Part shown: piece by piece, positions 8,196 to 16,207 of the stretch
Position numbering within the stretch: the first letter of the stretch is position 1
Layout of the letters: each line of letters begins with the position of its first letter
Source: Synechococcus sp. CC9605
GTDB taxonomy: Bacteria; Cyanobacteriota; Cyanobacteriia; PCC-6307; Cyanobiaceae
Assembly (NCBI RefSeq): GCF_000012625.1
Contig: NC_007516.1
Span: 1,860,001-1,924,000 of the forward strand
Reading direction: 5' to 3'
DNA: 64,000 nt
Program-made: the position numbers and the translations under genes
The notes under the pieces: generated by a model
What the model saw: only the letters and a program-made list of their open reading frames with translations
The model's database searches: none
What the model was told of the DNA's origin: nothing

Positions 8196-8465
8196 ATGAC
8201 TGCGCAGAAGCTGTATCAGACCCTACGTCAAGCAATTTTGAGGATCTGTAATAATTCATGGAGCTGCTTTTTTTCAGTGCGCGAGGAAATAGTTGCGAGC
8301 CTTCACCTTGATTTGCGGTCTCTTAAACTTGAGTATAAAACGACCTGCGATGCGTTGAGAAATTGGCCTGGCGGACCTGCAGAGGAGCAAGAATTTCTCG
8401 AATACAAAAAACAAGAGCTTTTTCGAGCCTTGGTTGAGCACACCTTCCATGACGAACCTGTCTGA
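8196..8465 (+). CDS. Small hypothetical protein
   Basis: 89 aa from ATG 8196, which has AAAGAGA about 8 nt upstream; an upstream in-frame start at 8142 would add 18 residues with no matching features. Soluble and helical, with 'REEIVASLHLDLRSLKLEYKTTCDALRNW' as a likely long helix. Base use is more AT-rich than in neighbouring core genes, which may indicate acquired DNA. No function visible. Confidence 0.45.
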   Translation: MTAQKLYQTLRQAILRICNNSWSCFFSVREEIVASLHLDLRSLKLEYKTTCDALRNWPGGPAEEQEFLEYKKQELFRALVEHTFHDEPV

Positions 8466-8714
8466 TCATTTGCCAGATCCTCAGGAGCTGTAAGCCTTGG
8501 GCATCTACCTGGCAGAAGCAGGCAAGGTGGGCAGATGAAGCGTGTTGAGCCAGCGAGTTTCACCTGGCCATCATGTCTTTGGAAATAAAGAGTTTGTATG
8601 AATCGCCGTCGTCCTTGCGGGGATTTAACGAAGTCGTATCAGGCAATTGACTGACACCCAATCACAATCTGGTTGCAATCACCGCCGGTAGCGAAAAACC
8701 ACTCACCCATCAGA

Positions 8715-9647
8715 TCACCTGCGATTACCGCGAGGTTGTCGCCTCCAGACGGCGGCAAGGGCGCTGCCGATCAGGCAGTGAATCACCGCAGAGATGGCAC
8801 CCGGCAACGCCGTGAGGGAACTGGCGAACCCGCCACTGCGGGCGAGCACCACGGCCAGTCCTGAGTTCTGCATTCCCACCTCGATGCTGATGGTGCGCTG
8901 GGCCTGCACGCTCTGCCCCACCAGCCGGGGAATCAGCCAGCCGAGCAGGAAGCCGCCGCCATGCAGCAGCAGGCAAGCCAGGATCAGCACGGCCCCCTGC
9001 TGAAGCAGCACACCCCTCTGACTGCCCACGATGCTGGAGACGATCATCACGATGGCCATCACCGCCATGGGAGGCATCACCGGCTCAATCCGCTGGGCCA
9101 CACCGGGCAGGCCACGCTTGAGCAGCACCCCAATGGTGACGGGCAGCAACACCACCTGAAGCACGGCCAGGAACAGGGCCCAACCGTCCACCGGCACGTA
9201 CTGGCTGGCCAACACCTGGGTGAGATGGGGGGTCAACACCACCGCCGTCAGGGTGCTGATCGTGGTCATGACCACCGAGAGCGCCACATCGCCACGGCCG
9301 ATCAGAGCCACCACATTGCTGGCGGTCCCCCCCGGGCAGCAGCCGACCAGGATTAAGCCCACTGCAAGCGGGGCAGGCAGGTGCAGAGCCGCCGCGATCC
9401 CAGCGGCAAGGGCCGGCATCACCAGGAACTGCAGCAGCACCCCCAGCAGCACGGCGCGGGGGCGACGACCCACCCGCACGAAATCAGCGGGTGTCAGCCC
9501 GACGCCCATGCCCAGCATGATCACGCCGAGTCCAAGGGAGATCAGTAGCCCCTTGAACCAGATGAATAGCGGAGGATGGAGCAAGGCCAGCAAAGCTCCC
9601 AGCAACGTCCAAAGCGGAAACAGCAGCGTGAAACGCTCCCAGGTCAT
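8715..9647 (-). CDS. Bile acid:sodium symporter (BASS) family transporter
   Basis: 310 aa from ATG 9647. Up to ten hydrophobic segments; 'GMGVGLTPADFVRV', 'GCCPGGTASNVVALIGRGDVALS' and 'SIEVGMQNSGLAVVLA' are hallmarks of the BASS family, with polar sodium-site residues in the 'GGTASN' and 'EVGMQNS' segments. Located in the inner membrane. The substrate cannot be read from sequence; plastid relatives carry pyruvate and other organic acids. The frame stays open 372 nt further upstream, but that part is only the antisense of bioF, so the ATG before 'TWERFTLLFPLW' is chosen. The starts of this gene and bioF are 54 nt apart. Confidence 0.85.
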   Translation of the reverse strand: MTWERFTLLFPLWTLLGALLALLHPPLFIWFKGLLISLGLGVIMLGMGVGLTPADFVRVGRRPRAVLLGVLLQFLVMPALAAGIAAALHLPAPLAVGLILVGCCPGGTASNVVALIGRGDVALSVVMTTISTLTAVVLTPHLTQVLASQYVPVDGWALFLAVLQVVLLPVTIGVLLKRGLPGVAQRIEPVMPPMAVMAIVMIVSSIVGSQRGVLLQQGAVLILACLLLHGGGFLLGWLIPRLVGQSVQAQRTISIEVGMQNSGLAVVLARSGGFASSLTALPGAISAVIHCLIGSALAAVWRRQPRGNRR

Positions 9648-9701
9648 GACGATAAGAGGATTGAGGCCATCCTCGATCAGGGGGGATTCCAGACTGTTGT
9701 G

Positions 9702-10841
9702 ATGCTGGACCACGCTTCTCCCATCCCTCCAGCCCGCCGCCGCCGCCTGCGGAGCTTGAATTCCGGCCAGGAGCCCTGGCAGCTGCAGGATCCAGCCGGG
9801 GCTGGCCAGCTCGTTGATGTGGCGAGCAACGACTACCTCGGGCTCAGCCGCCATCCCGACGTGATCGCAGCGGCGACGCAGGCCATGGCCTCCGATGGCG
9901 TCGGTGCCGGTGGATCTCGCCTGATCACCGGAACCCGACCACGCCATCTGGAGTTGGAGGCAGCTCTCGCCACCTGGTTGAACCGAGACCGGGTGCTGCT
10001 GTTCCCCAGCGGATTTCAAGCCAACATCGCTGCCTTAATGGCCCTGAGTGACAGGCACACCACGGTGTTGGTAGACCGGCTGATCCACCACTCGCTGCTG
10101 GCGGGCATTCGCACCAGTGGAGCGCGACTGCAACGCTTTGCCCACAACGATCTTGACGATCTCGGCCAGCGGCTCCAGCGGCTCAACTACGCCAGGACCC
10201 CTCCTCTGGTGGTGACCGAAAGCCTGTTCAGCATGGAGGGCACCAGCCCTGATCTGCAGGGCATGGCCGACCTTTGTGCCCGCCACGGTGCACAACTGCT
10301 GGTGGACGAAGCCCATGGGCTGGGGGTGCTGGGGCCTGGCGGCCGCGGGCTTTGCCATGGGCTCCAAGAGCCTGTGGCCTTGGTGTGCGGCACCTTCGGC
10401 AAGGCCTTCGGCAGCGGAGGTGCGTTTCTGGCTGGGGACCACACCACGATGGAGCGGCTGCTGCAAACCAGTGGGGCCTTCCGCTACACCACGGCCCTGG
10501 CCCCACCGCTGGTGGCAGGAGCCCAGGCGGCCCTGCGCTTGATCCAAGCCCACCCCAACTGGGGAAGCGAGCTGCGCCAGCGCTCGGAACATTGGAGGAC
10601 GGCGCTGGCGAAAGAGGGCTGGGCGAAACCAGCAGGGCATGGCCCCGTTCTCCCCCTGTTGGTCGGTGACGACCAGGACGCGCTCGACCTCCAGCAAAAG
10701 CTGGAGCAGGCGGGGCTGCTGTCGGTTGCGATCCGGCCGCCCACCGTGCCGGAGGGAACCGCCCGCCTGCGCCTGGTGCTGCGGCGGGACCTGCCGGAGG
10801 GCACATTGGAGCAACTGCTCGCAGCCCTCGGCTCTCGATGA
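9702..10841 (+). CDS. bioF: 8-amino-7-oxononanoate synthase
   Basis: 379 aa. PLP-dependent condensation of pimeloyl-ACP with L-alanine, the first committed ring-assembly step of biotin synthesis. 'ASNDYLGLSRHP' near the N-terminus, 'HNDLDDL', 'DEAHGLGVLGPGGRG' and 'CGTFGKAFGSGGAF' are diagnostic; the Schiff-base lysine is Lys234. The ATG at 9702 precedes the family-typical start; the open frame to its left is antisense to the BASS gene. First gene of a tight biotin operon: its TGA overlaps the ATG of the next gene (bioK). Confidence 0.95.
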   Translation: MLDHASPIPPARRRRLRSLNSGQEPWQLQDPAGAGQLVDVASNDYLGLSRHPDVIAAATQAMASDGVGAGGSRLITGTRPRHLELEAALATWLNRDRVLLFPSGFQANIAALMALSDRHTTVLVDRLIHHSLLAGIRTSGARLQRFAHNDLDDLGQRLQRLNYARTPPLVVTESLFSMEGTSPDLQGMADLCARHGAQLLVDEAHGLGVLGPGGRGLCHGLQEPVALVCGTFGKAFGSGGAFLAGDHTTMERLLQTSGAFRYTTALAPPLVAGAQAALRLIQAHPNWGSELRQRSEHWRTALAKEGWAKPAGHGPVLPLLVGDDQDALDLQQKLEQAGLLSVAIRPPTVPEGTARLRLVLRRDLPEGTLEQLLAALGSR

Positions 10842-11527
10842 TGCAGGTCCTGGCGATGCATGGTTGGGCTGGCCAGGCCGGCACCTGGTCCCACTGGCGT
10901 CAACGCTTTGAAGACGAGGGAGCGAAATGGTCCAGCGCAGACCGGGGCTACGGCGGCGGTGAAGCCGTTGCTCCGGGATGGCCCCCTGGCCCAGGACGCA
11001 ACCTGTTGATCGCCCACTCCCTGGGGCTGCACCTGCTACCGGCAACTGTTCTGGCGCAGGCCGATGCGGTGGTTCTGCTGGCCAGCTTCAGCGCCTTTGT
11101 GCCCCAAGGGCGGGCAGGGCGTGCAGTGGCGGCGGCTCTGAAGGGGATGCAGGCGGCTTTAGGCACCGACCAGGAACTGACAATGCTGGAACGCTTCCTC
11201 GACAAAGCCGCTTCACCCCATGCCCGCAGCGCCCTGCCCCCAGCCCCCCTGCTGAAGGGTTTGACGAGCCTGGGGCGCCAGCGGCTGCAGCAGGATCTGA
11301 AGCTTCTGGCGCGCTGCCAGAACCTGCCAACGGGCTGGCCCGAAGCCGTGCCTGTGCTCGTGGTGCAGGGCGAACGGGACGCTGTGGTGCACGCCGCATC
11401 GGCGCAGAAGCTGATCGATGACCTCGGAGCGCTGCCGCTGACCCTGCATCGGGATCCGAAATGGGGCCACGCACTGATCACACCAACGGTGCTCTCGGCG
11501 GTGCAGCAATGGCTGGGGGCCCTGTGA
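10838..11527 (+). CDS. bioK: Pimeloyl-ACP methyl ester esterase, BioK type
   Basis: 229 aa, alpha/beta hydrolase. It should cleave the methyl ester of pimeloyl-ACP methyl ester, the role of BioH in enterobacteria. The nucleophile elbow is AHSLG (Ser61), followed by Asp181 in 'GERDAV' and His211 in 'WGHAL', a full triad. Marine Synechococcus is known to use a diverged esterase, BioK, at exactly this place between bioF and bioC, so the call rests on fold plus position. ATG 10838 overlaps the bioF stop by 4 nt; the stop overlaps the bioC GTG. Confidence 0.85.
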   Translation: MMQVLAMHGWAGQAGTWSHWRQRFEDEGAKWSSADRGYGGGEAVAPGWPPGPGRNLLIAHSLGLHLLPATVLAQADAVVLLASFSAFVPQGRAGRAVAAALKGMQAALGTDQELTMLERFLDKAASPHARSALPPAPLLKGLTSLGRQRLQQDLKLLARCQNLPTGWPEAVPVLVVQGERDAVVHAASAQKLIDDLGALPLTLHRDPKWGHALITPTVLSAVQQWLGAL

Positions 11528-12273
11528 TTCGCCCCGACCAGGTGCTGGAGCGCTTCAGTCGCGCAGCACCGACCTACGCAGGCGAGGCGTTACTGCAACG
11601 GGCCATGGCCTGGCGCCTGGCCCAACTGAGCCGTCGCTGCTCCATCCGGCGCGGCCTATGGGCTGACCTGGGCAGCGGCACCGGTCATCTGGCCGCAGCC
11701 CTGGAAGTCGCTCATCCGGGACAGCAGGTGATCCGCCTTGATGGGAGTGCCGCGATGTTGAACAGCCACCCCCATGGAACACACACCCTGCGGTATGACC
11801 TGAGCCGCGGGTTACCGGACTGGAGTGAGCCACCGCAACTGCTGGCCTCCAGCTTTGTTTTGCATTGGTTGCCGGATCCAGCCCAGCAGCTTCGGCGTTG
11901 GGTGGATGCCCTGCCAAAGGGGGGCTGGCTGGCCCTGGCGGTGCCGGTGGCCGGGAGTTTTCCGCAATGGCAGCATGCCGCCTATGCAGCCAATCAAACC
12001 TGCACGGCCTTGTCCATGCCGGTGCGGGAGCAACTGATGGCAGCCCTGCCGCATGGCGTGGTGCAAAGGGACGAATGCCTGAGCTTCACCCAACACGCCG
12101 CCAATCCACTGCGGCTGCTGCGACCGATGAGCAGCATCGGCGCCTCCGTTACCAATGGGGGCCAGCTCTCGACAGGCCAGTGGAAGGCCATCTTCCGGGC
12201 TTGGCCCCAAGCCGATGCATCAGCCGGGTTCGCCCTGACCTGGAGGATGTGGGTCCTGATGGTGAAGCGATGA
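11524..12273 (+). CDS. bioC: Malonyl-ACP O-methyltransferase
   Basis: 249 aa from GTG 11524, overlapping the bioK stop (GTGA). SAM-dependent methyltransferase that caps malonyl-ACP so fatty acid synthesis can build the pimeloyl chain. 'VLERFSRAAPTYAGEALLQ' is the usual BioC N-terminus; SAM motif I is DLGSGTG (48-54) and motif IV-like 'LASSFVLHWL' follows. An upstream in-frame ATG (11509) would add five residues; translational coupling favours the GTG. The stop overlaps the bioD ATG. Confidence 0.92.
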   Translation: MIRPDQVLERFSRAAPTYAGEALLQRAMAWRLAQLSRRCSIRRGLWADLGSGTGHLAAALEVAHPGQQVIRLDGSAAMLNSHPHGTHTLRYDLSRGLPDWSEPPQLLASSFVLHWLPDPAQQLRRWVDALPKGGWLALAVPVAGSFPQWQHAAYAANQTCTALSMPVREQLMAALPHGVVQRDECLSFTQHAANPLRLLRPMSSIGASVTNGGQLSTGQWKAIFRAWPQADASAGFALTWRMWVLMVKR

Positions 12274-12929
12274 ACGGCAGCGTCAGTCGCCTGGTGGTGT
12301 GCGGAACCGACACGGATGTGGGCAAAACCGTGGTGAGCGCATGGCTGGTGCAGGGGCTTCAGGCCAGCTACTGGAAACCGGTGCAGAGCGGACTGGAGGG
12401 CGGCGGTGACCGCGAACGAGTGCGGCAGCTTTTAAACCTTCCGCAGGAACGGATGCTGCCCGAGGCCTATGCCTTCAACGAGCCCGTCTCCCCCCACTGG
12501 GCCGCCGAACTGGACGACACGCCGCTCGAGCCAGCCCAACTCGCCATTCCCCACCACCAGGGATCCCTGGTGGTGGAGACGGCTGGAGGGTTGATGGTGC
12601 CCCTAACCCGCAACTGGCTCCAGATCGATCAACTGGTGGAGTGGCAGTTGCCCATCGTTTTGGTGGCCCGCAGTGGACTGGGCACCCTCAACCACACCCT
12701 GCTCAGCCTGGAAGCGTTGAGACGGCGGAATCTCACGGTGTTGGGACTAATCCTCAACGGCCCCCTCCATGCCGACAACCCGGGGACCCTCGAACAGTTC
12801 GGTGACGTCCCCGTTCTGGCGCAGCTTCCCCCCCAGGCCTCGCTATCAGCAACGGTTCTGGAGCGGCTTTGGCGCGAGAAGGATCTCACCACTACATTCC
12901 GACAAGTGTTGAAGCGATCGTCCCCGTGA
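12270..12929 (+). CDS. bioD: Dethiobiotin synthetase
   Basis: 219 aa. ATP-dependent closure of the ureido ring of dethiobiotin from 7,8-diaminopelargonate. The N-terminal P-loop is GTDTDVGKT (12-20), followed by 'YWKPVQSG' and 'VVETAGGLMVPL', all typical of BioD. ATG overlaps the bioC stop. Its TGA overlaps a GTG that opens a 51-aa membrane protein. Confidence 0.95.
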   Translation: MNGSVSRLVVCGTDTDVGKTVVSAWLVQGLQASYWKPVQSGLEGGGDRERVRQLLNLPQERMLPEAYAFNEPVSPHWAAELDDTPLEPAQLAIPHHQGSLVVETAGGLMVPLTRNWLQIDQLVEWQLPIVLVARSGLGTLNHTLLSLEALRRRNLTVLGLILNGPLHADNPGTLEQFGDVPVLAQLPPQASLSATVLERLWREKDLTTTFRQVLKRSSP

Positions 12930-13081
12930 ATTCACGTCAAACCCTGGCGACTCTGGCTGTTTCAGCACTCTGCGTTGGGATTCTGGTGCTGTTCACCGAT
13001 ATCGAGGGGCAGCTGGTGCGCTGGGTGAACTGCAGCGCCATTTCCACAGAGGCGGAAAGGAACAGTGACGTATGCAGCTGA
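12926..13081 (+). CDS. 51-aa membrane protein in the biotin operon
   Basis: GTG start at 12926 overlaps the bioD stop (GTGA), so it should be translated with the operon. One hydrophobic helix 'LATLAVSALCVGILVLF' is followed by a mixed tail with two cysteines ('VNCSAIS', 'SDVCS'). Short, single-pass, N-in likely. No link to biotin chemistry is visible in the sequence; position alone ties it to the operon. It converges with the next minus-strand gene, 4 nt away. Confidence 0.55.
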   Translation: MNSRQTLATLAVSALCVGILVLFTDIEGQLVRWVNCSAISTEAERNSDVCS

Positions 13082-13085
13082 AGAC

Positions 13086-13346
13086 TCAGCCCAGGGCCTT
13101 TGAACCGGTGGGGCAGGCGCCCAGACGCATTGCGGCATGGCGCACGGCAACCCGCAGTGGCCATCCGTGACTGAGTTCAGCCTGGATCACCTCCAGCTGG
13201 GACGACGACCAACCCTGCAGCTCGAGAGCACATCGAATCGATTGCCAGTCGCCCTCAGGGACAACGAGACGACGCTTGGCCGACGGCTCAGGCCGCGTGG
13301 TGGGAACAAAACGCTTGGATTGACGACGGGTGCGTGGGGCAGCCAT
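13086..13346 (-). CDS. Small basic hypothetical protein
   Basis: 86 aa from ATG 13346; an alternative ATG at 13355 adds three residues. Very basic N-terminus ('PRTRRQSKRF'), then a compact helical domain 'WQSIRCALELQGWSSSQLEVIQAELSHGWPLRVAVRHAAMRLG'. Looks like a small cytoplasmic protein that might bind nucleic acid; that is inference from charge only. It lies on the opposite strand inside the biotin cluster, divergent from bioA by about 31 nt. Confidence 0.55.
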   Translation of the reverse strand: MAAPRTRRQSKRFVPTTRPEPSAKRRLVVPEGDWQSIRCALELQGWSSSQLEVIQAELSHGWPLRVAVRHAAMRLGACPTGSKALG

Positions 13347-13377
13347 CCGGGGCATCTCCAACAGCTCCAGATTCAAT

Positions 13378-14676
13378 ATGGCAAAAGCTGCCGCTGCTGC
13401 CATGGGGTCGATCCGCCATCCGAATCTCTGGCCCCCCTTCACCCAGATGGCCAGCGCAGCCAACTCCCAACGGGTGGTGTCTGGGGAGGGTGCCCTGCTG
13501 ATCCGTGAACAGGGGGAGCCGCTGATCGATGCGATCAGCAGCTGGTGGGTCACCCTGCACGGCCATGCCCATCCGGTGTTGGCCAAGGCCATCGCCGATC
13601 AGGCCGCCCGCCTCGAACAGGTGATTTTTGCCGACTTCACCCATGAGCCTGCGGAACAGCTGGCCGTACGCCTGAGCGGCCTCTGCGGCCTGCAAAGGCT
13701 GTTCTTCTCCGACAACGGCTCCACTGCGGTGGAAGTGGCGCTCAAGATCGCCTGCCAGTGGTGGGCCAACCGGGGGCAACCGCGCTACCAGATCGTCGCC
13801 TTCGACGGGGCATACCACGGCGACACCTTCGGAGCGATGGCCGTTGGCGAACGCAACCTGTTCAGCGCCCCCTTCGAAGACAAACTCTTTCCCGTCGCCC
13901 GGGTTCCCTGGCCGGCCACCTGGTGGGACGACGATGCCGTGGAGGCCAAGGAATCCGCGGCACTCGAGGTGCTCGAGCGGGTGCTGGAGACACCGACAGC
14001 GGCGGTGATCCTCGAGCCATTGCTCCAGGGGGCCGGCGGCATGGCCATGGTGCGGCCCGAATTTCTGCGACAGGTGGAGGCACGCACCCGCCAGGAGGGA
14101 GCACTGCTGATCGCCGATGAAGTGCTCACCGGCTTCGGACGCTGCGGCGACTGGTTCGCCAGCCGGCGGGCGGACATCCGGCCGGATCTGATGGCGCTGT
14201 CCAAAGGCTTGACGGGTGGATGTCTACCGATGGGCGTGACCATGGCCAGCGAAGCGGTGTTCGAAGCCTTCGTCGGTGACGACCCCTGCCTGACCCTCTG
14301 GCACGGCCACAGCTTTACGGCCAATCCGCTGGGCTGCGCCGCGGCCAACGCCAGCCTCGACCTGCTGGAGCGCAACCCCGCTGCCTTTCAACAGTTCGAA
14401 CAACGGCACCGTCCGCACCTCGAACGGTTGGCGCGCCATCGGAAGGTGCAACATCCCCGGCTGACGGGGACGGTGGCCGGCTTCGACCTCGTTGTGGAGG
14501 GGAGCTCGGGCTACCTCAACCCAGCGGGGCCAAAGCTGAAACGGCTGGCGATGGAGAACGGCGTTTTCCTCCGCCCCCTGGGCCAGGTGGTCTATCTACT
14601 GCCACCGCTCTGCATCAGCGATGCCCAGCTGGAACGCTGCTATTCGGTGCTGGAAAGGGCCCTCGATCAGCTCTGA
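13378..14676 (+). CDS. bioA: Adenosylmethionine-8-amino-7-oxononanoate aminotransferase
   Basis: 432 aa. Class III PLP aminotransferase making 7,8-diaminopelargonate, with SAM as usual amino donor. 'HPNLWPPFTQM' near the start, 'ISSWWVTLHGHAHP', 'FSDNGSTAVEVALK', 'DGAYHGDTFGAMA' and 'IADEVLTGFGR' are family motifs, and the Schiff-base lysine is in 'ALSKGLTGG' (Lys276 here). ATG 13378 gives the usual length; ATG 13402 is possible and would remove eight residues. It follows the bioFKCD block after a small minus-strand gene, so it likely has its own promoter. Confidence 0.93.
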   Translation: MAKAAAAAMGSIRHPNLWPPFTQMASAANSQRVVSGEGALLIREQGEPLIDAISSWWVTLHGHAHPVLAKAIADQAARLEQVIFADFTHEPAEQLAVRLSGLCGLQRLFFSDNGSTAVEVALKIACQWWANRGQPRYQIVAFDGAYHGDTFGAMAVGERNLFSAPFEDKLFPVARVPWPATWWDDDAVEAKESAALEVLERVLETPTAAVILEPLLQGAGGMAMVRPEFLRQVEARTRQEGALLIADEVLTGFGRCGDWFASRRADIRPDLMALSKGLTGGCLPMGVTMASEAVFEAFVGDDPCLTLWHGHSFTANPLGCAAANASLDLLERNPAAFQQFEQRHRPHLERLARHRKVQHPRLTGTVAGFDLVVEGSSGYLNPAGPKLKRLAMENGVFLRPLGQVVYLLPPLCISDAQLERCYSVLERALDQL

Positions 14677-14687
14677 AGCTTGTGGCC

Positions 14688-14960
14688 TCAGGGCCCCGCC
14701 TGAATCGCCGCCTCAACATCGGCCCTGGAAAGGCCATAGGGCAGCGAACACTGCACCATCGCCTCCAGGGAACCCGGGTGCCAGATCACTTTGAGGTCCT
14801 CCCGTTCCAGCAGCAACAGTGCTCTCCATTCAGAACGCTCGAGCATCCACTGGCAAGGGTTGTCGTCCATGCGGACGGCACCCAGCTGCTGAAGCCAGGC
14901 CTCAAGCGCCGGGAGAGAGTGCTGATTCAGCGGGGTGCTCTCCGGGGGCAGGGCGGCCAT
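14688..14960 (-). CDS. DUF3143 family protein
   Basis: 90 aa from ATG 14960. '[25 protein letters not shown]' and the end 'YGLSRADVEAAIQAGP' match the cyanobacterial DUF3143 family; function unknown. Its first 59 nt overlap, in another frame, the end of the J-domain gene upstream on the same strand. It converges with bioA (11 nt between the ends). Confidence 0.75.
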   Translation of the reverse strand: MAALPPESTPLNQHSLPALEAWLQQLGAVRMDDNPCQWMLERSEWRALLLLEREDLKVIWHPGSLEAMVQCSLPYGLSRADVEAAIQAGP

Positions 14961-15441
14961 CAGGTTGCAAACGCACGGATGTGCTCTGAGTCTGCTCATC
15001 CGCCAGCCAACTCGGCGACACCTGCCAGTCGCGGCCCTGAGCAAGGGCCACCCCCAACCCCAGCACCAGGCTGAGCAACAGCGCGATGCTCAACAGCACC
15101 AGCGAGAACCATTCCCCACCGGAGAGGGGCCTCCGTTGACCGATGCCCTGCCAGGCATCCGGGCGGGACTGATGCTGCAGGGGCGGAGGCGATGAAGGCG
15201 CTTTGGCGCCAAGACTGAGGGTTGCTTGGCTCTGGCGCAGCAGAACGTCGTAGGACTCCTTGAGCTCCTGAAAAGCAATGCTGGCCTGCTCGGGCGGCAG
15301 TTGCGTGGTGTCGGGATGCAGGGCCTTGGACTGGCGTCGAAAGGCCTGGCGCAAGGTTTCAGCGTCAACCCCGGGACGCACGCCAAGCCGTTCGTGATGG
15401 CTGGGGCGGGCTTCGGACACAGGGGACGACCGGTCCTTCAT
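14902..15441 (-). CDS. J-domain (DnaJ-like) membrane protein
   Basis: 179 aa from ATG 15441. A J domain at about residues 14-70 has the essential HPD at 42-44 ('ALHPDTT'), so it should stimulate a DnaK partner. A Pro/Ser-rich linker leads to one membrane helix ('[22 protein letters not shown]', about 107-128) and a short polar tail. It lacks the G/F and zinc-finger regions of true DnaJ, so it is a type III anchored J protein. The next gene (DUF3143) begins inside its 3' end, suggesting coupled translation. Confidence 0.8.
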
Positions 15442-15466
15442 CCTAAGAAGAGTTGTTGCTGCAGCC

Positions 15467-16198
15467 ATGGCCGCCACCGCGCCTGAACCGGCGTTCTGGG
15501 ACGCCCTGGGATGGCAGCCATCGCAGGCGCAGCGCGACCAGCTGGAGGAGCTTCAGGGCCTGCTGCAGAGCTGGAATGAACGGGTCAATCTGACGCGCCT
15601 GGTGAACGGCGACGATTTCTGGATTGGTCAGGTCTTCGACAGCCTCTGGCCGCTGGCGGGGGAACTCCAGTCAGCGAACGAGCCGCAGCACTGGATTGAT
15701 GTGGGAACCGGGGGAGGCTTCCCCGGCCTCGCCATCGCCATTGCCCTTCCCCAGGCACAGGTGACTCTGCTGGATTCCGTCGGGCGCAAGACCGCCGCTG
15801 TGGAGGCCATGGCCAGCAGCCTGGGGCTTGCTGATCGGGTGGGGGTCCGCACCGAGCGGATCGAAACCACCGGGCGCGATCGCCACTTTCGTGGCAGCTT
15901 CGATCGCGCCGTGGCACGGGCTGTGGCGGCCGCTCCTGTGGTGGCCGAATACCTCGTGCCCTTGCTGAAAACCGACGGCGAGGCGCTGCTGTATCGGGGC
16001 CAGTGGGCTGACAGCGATGCCGTGCCATTCAACAGGGCCCTGCGCCTGCTAGCGGCCCGTCTGGTGGAGGTGCAGCACCGGCAACTGCCCAGTGATCGCG
16101 GCACGCGTCACTTGCTGCGGGTGAAACCGAACGGCCCCTGCCCCCGCAGCTACCCAAGGGCAGTGGGCACGCCCAGCCGGGATCCTCTTGGGAGCTAA
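15467..16198 (+). CDS. rsmG: 16S rRNA (guanine527-N7)-methyltransferase
   Basis: 243 aa. Methylates G527 of 16S rRNA with SAM. '[13 protein letters not shown]' precedes the SAM site [15 protein letters not shown] (from Asp78), then '[15 protein letters not shown]' and '[10 protein letters not shown]', all typical of RsmG/GidB. The start lies 25 nt from the divergent J-domain gene. It converges with the aldo/keto reductase gene. Confidence 0.93.
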
Positions 16199-16207
16199 GA
16201 AGAACGC

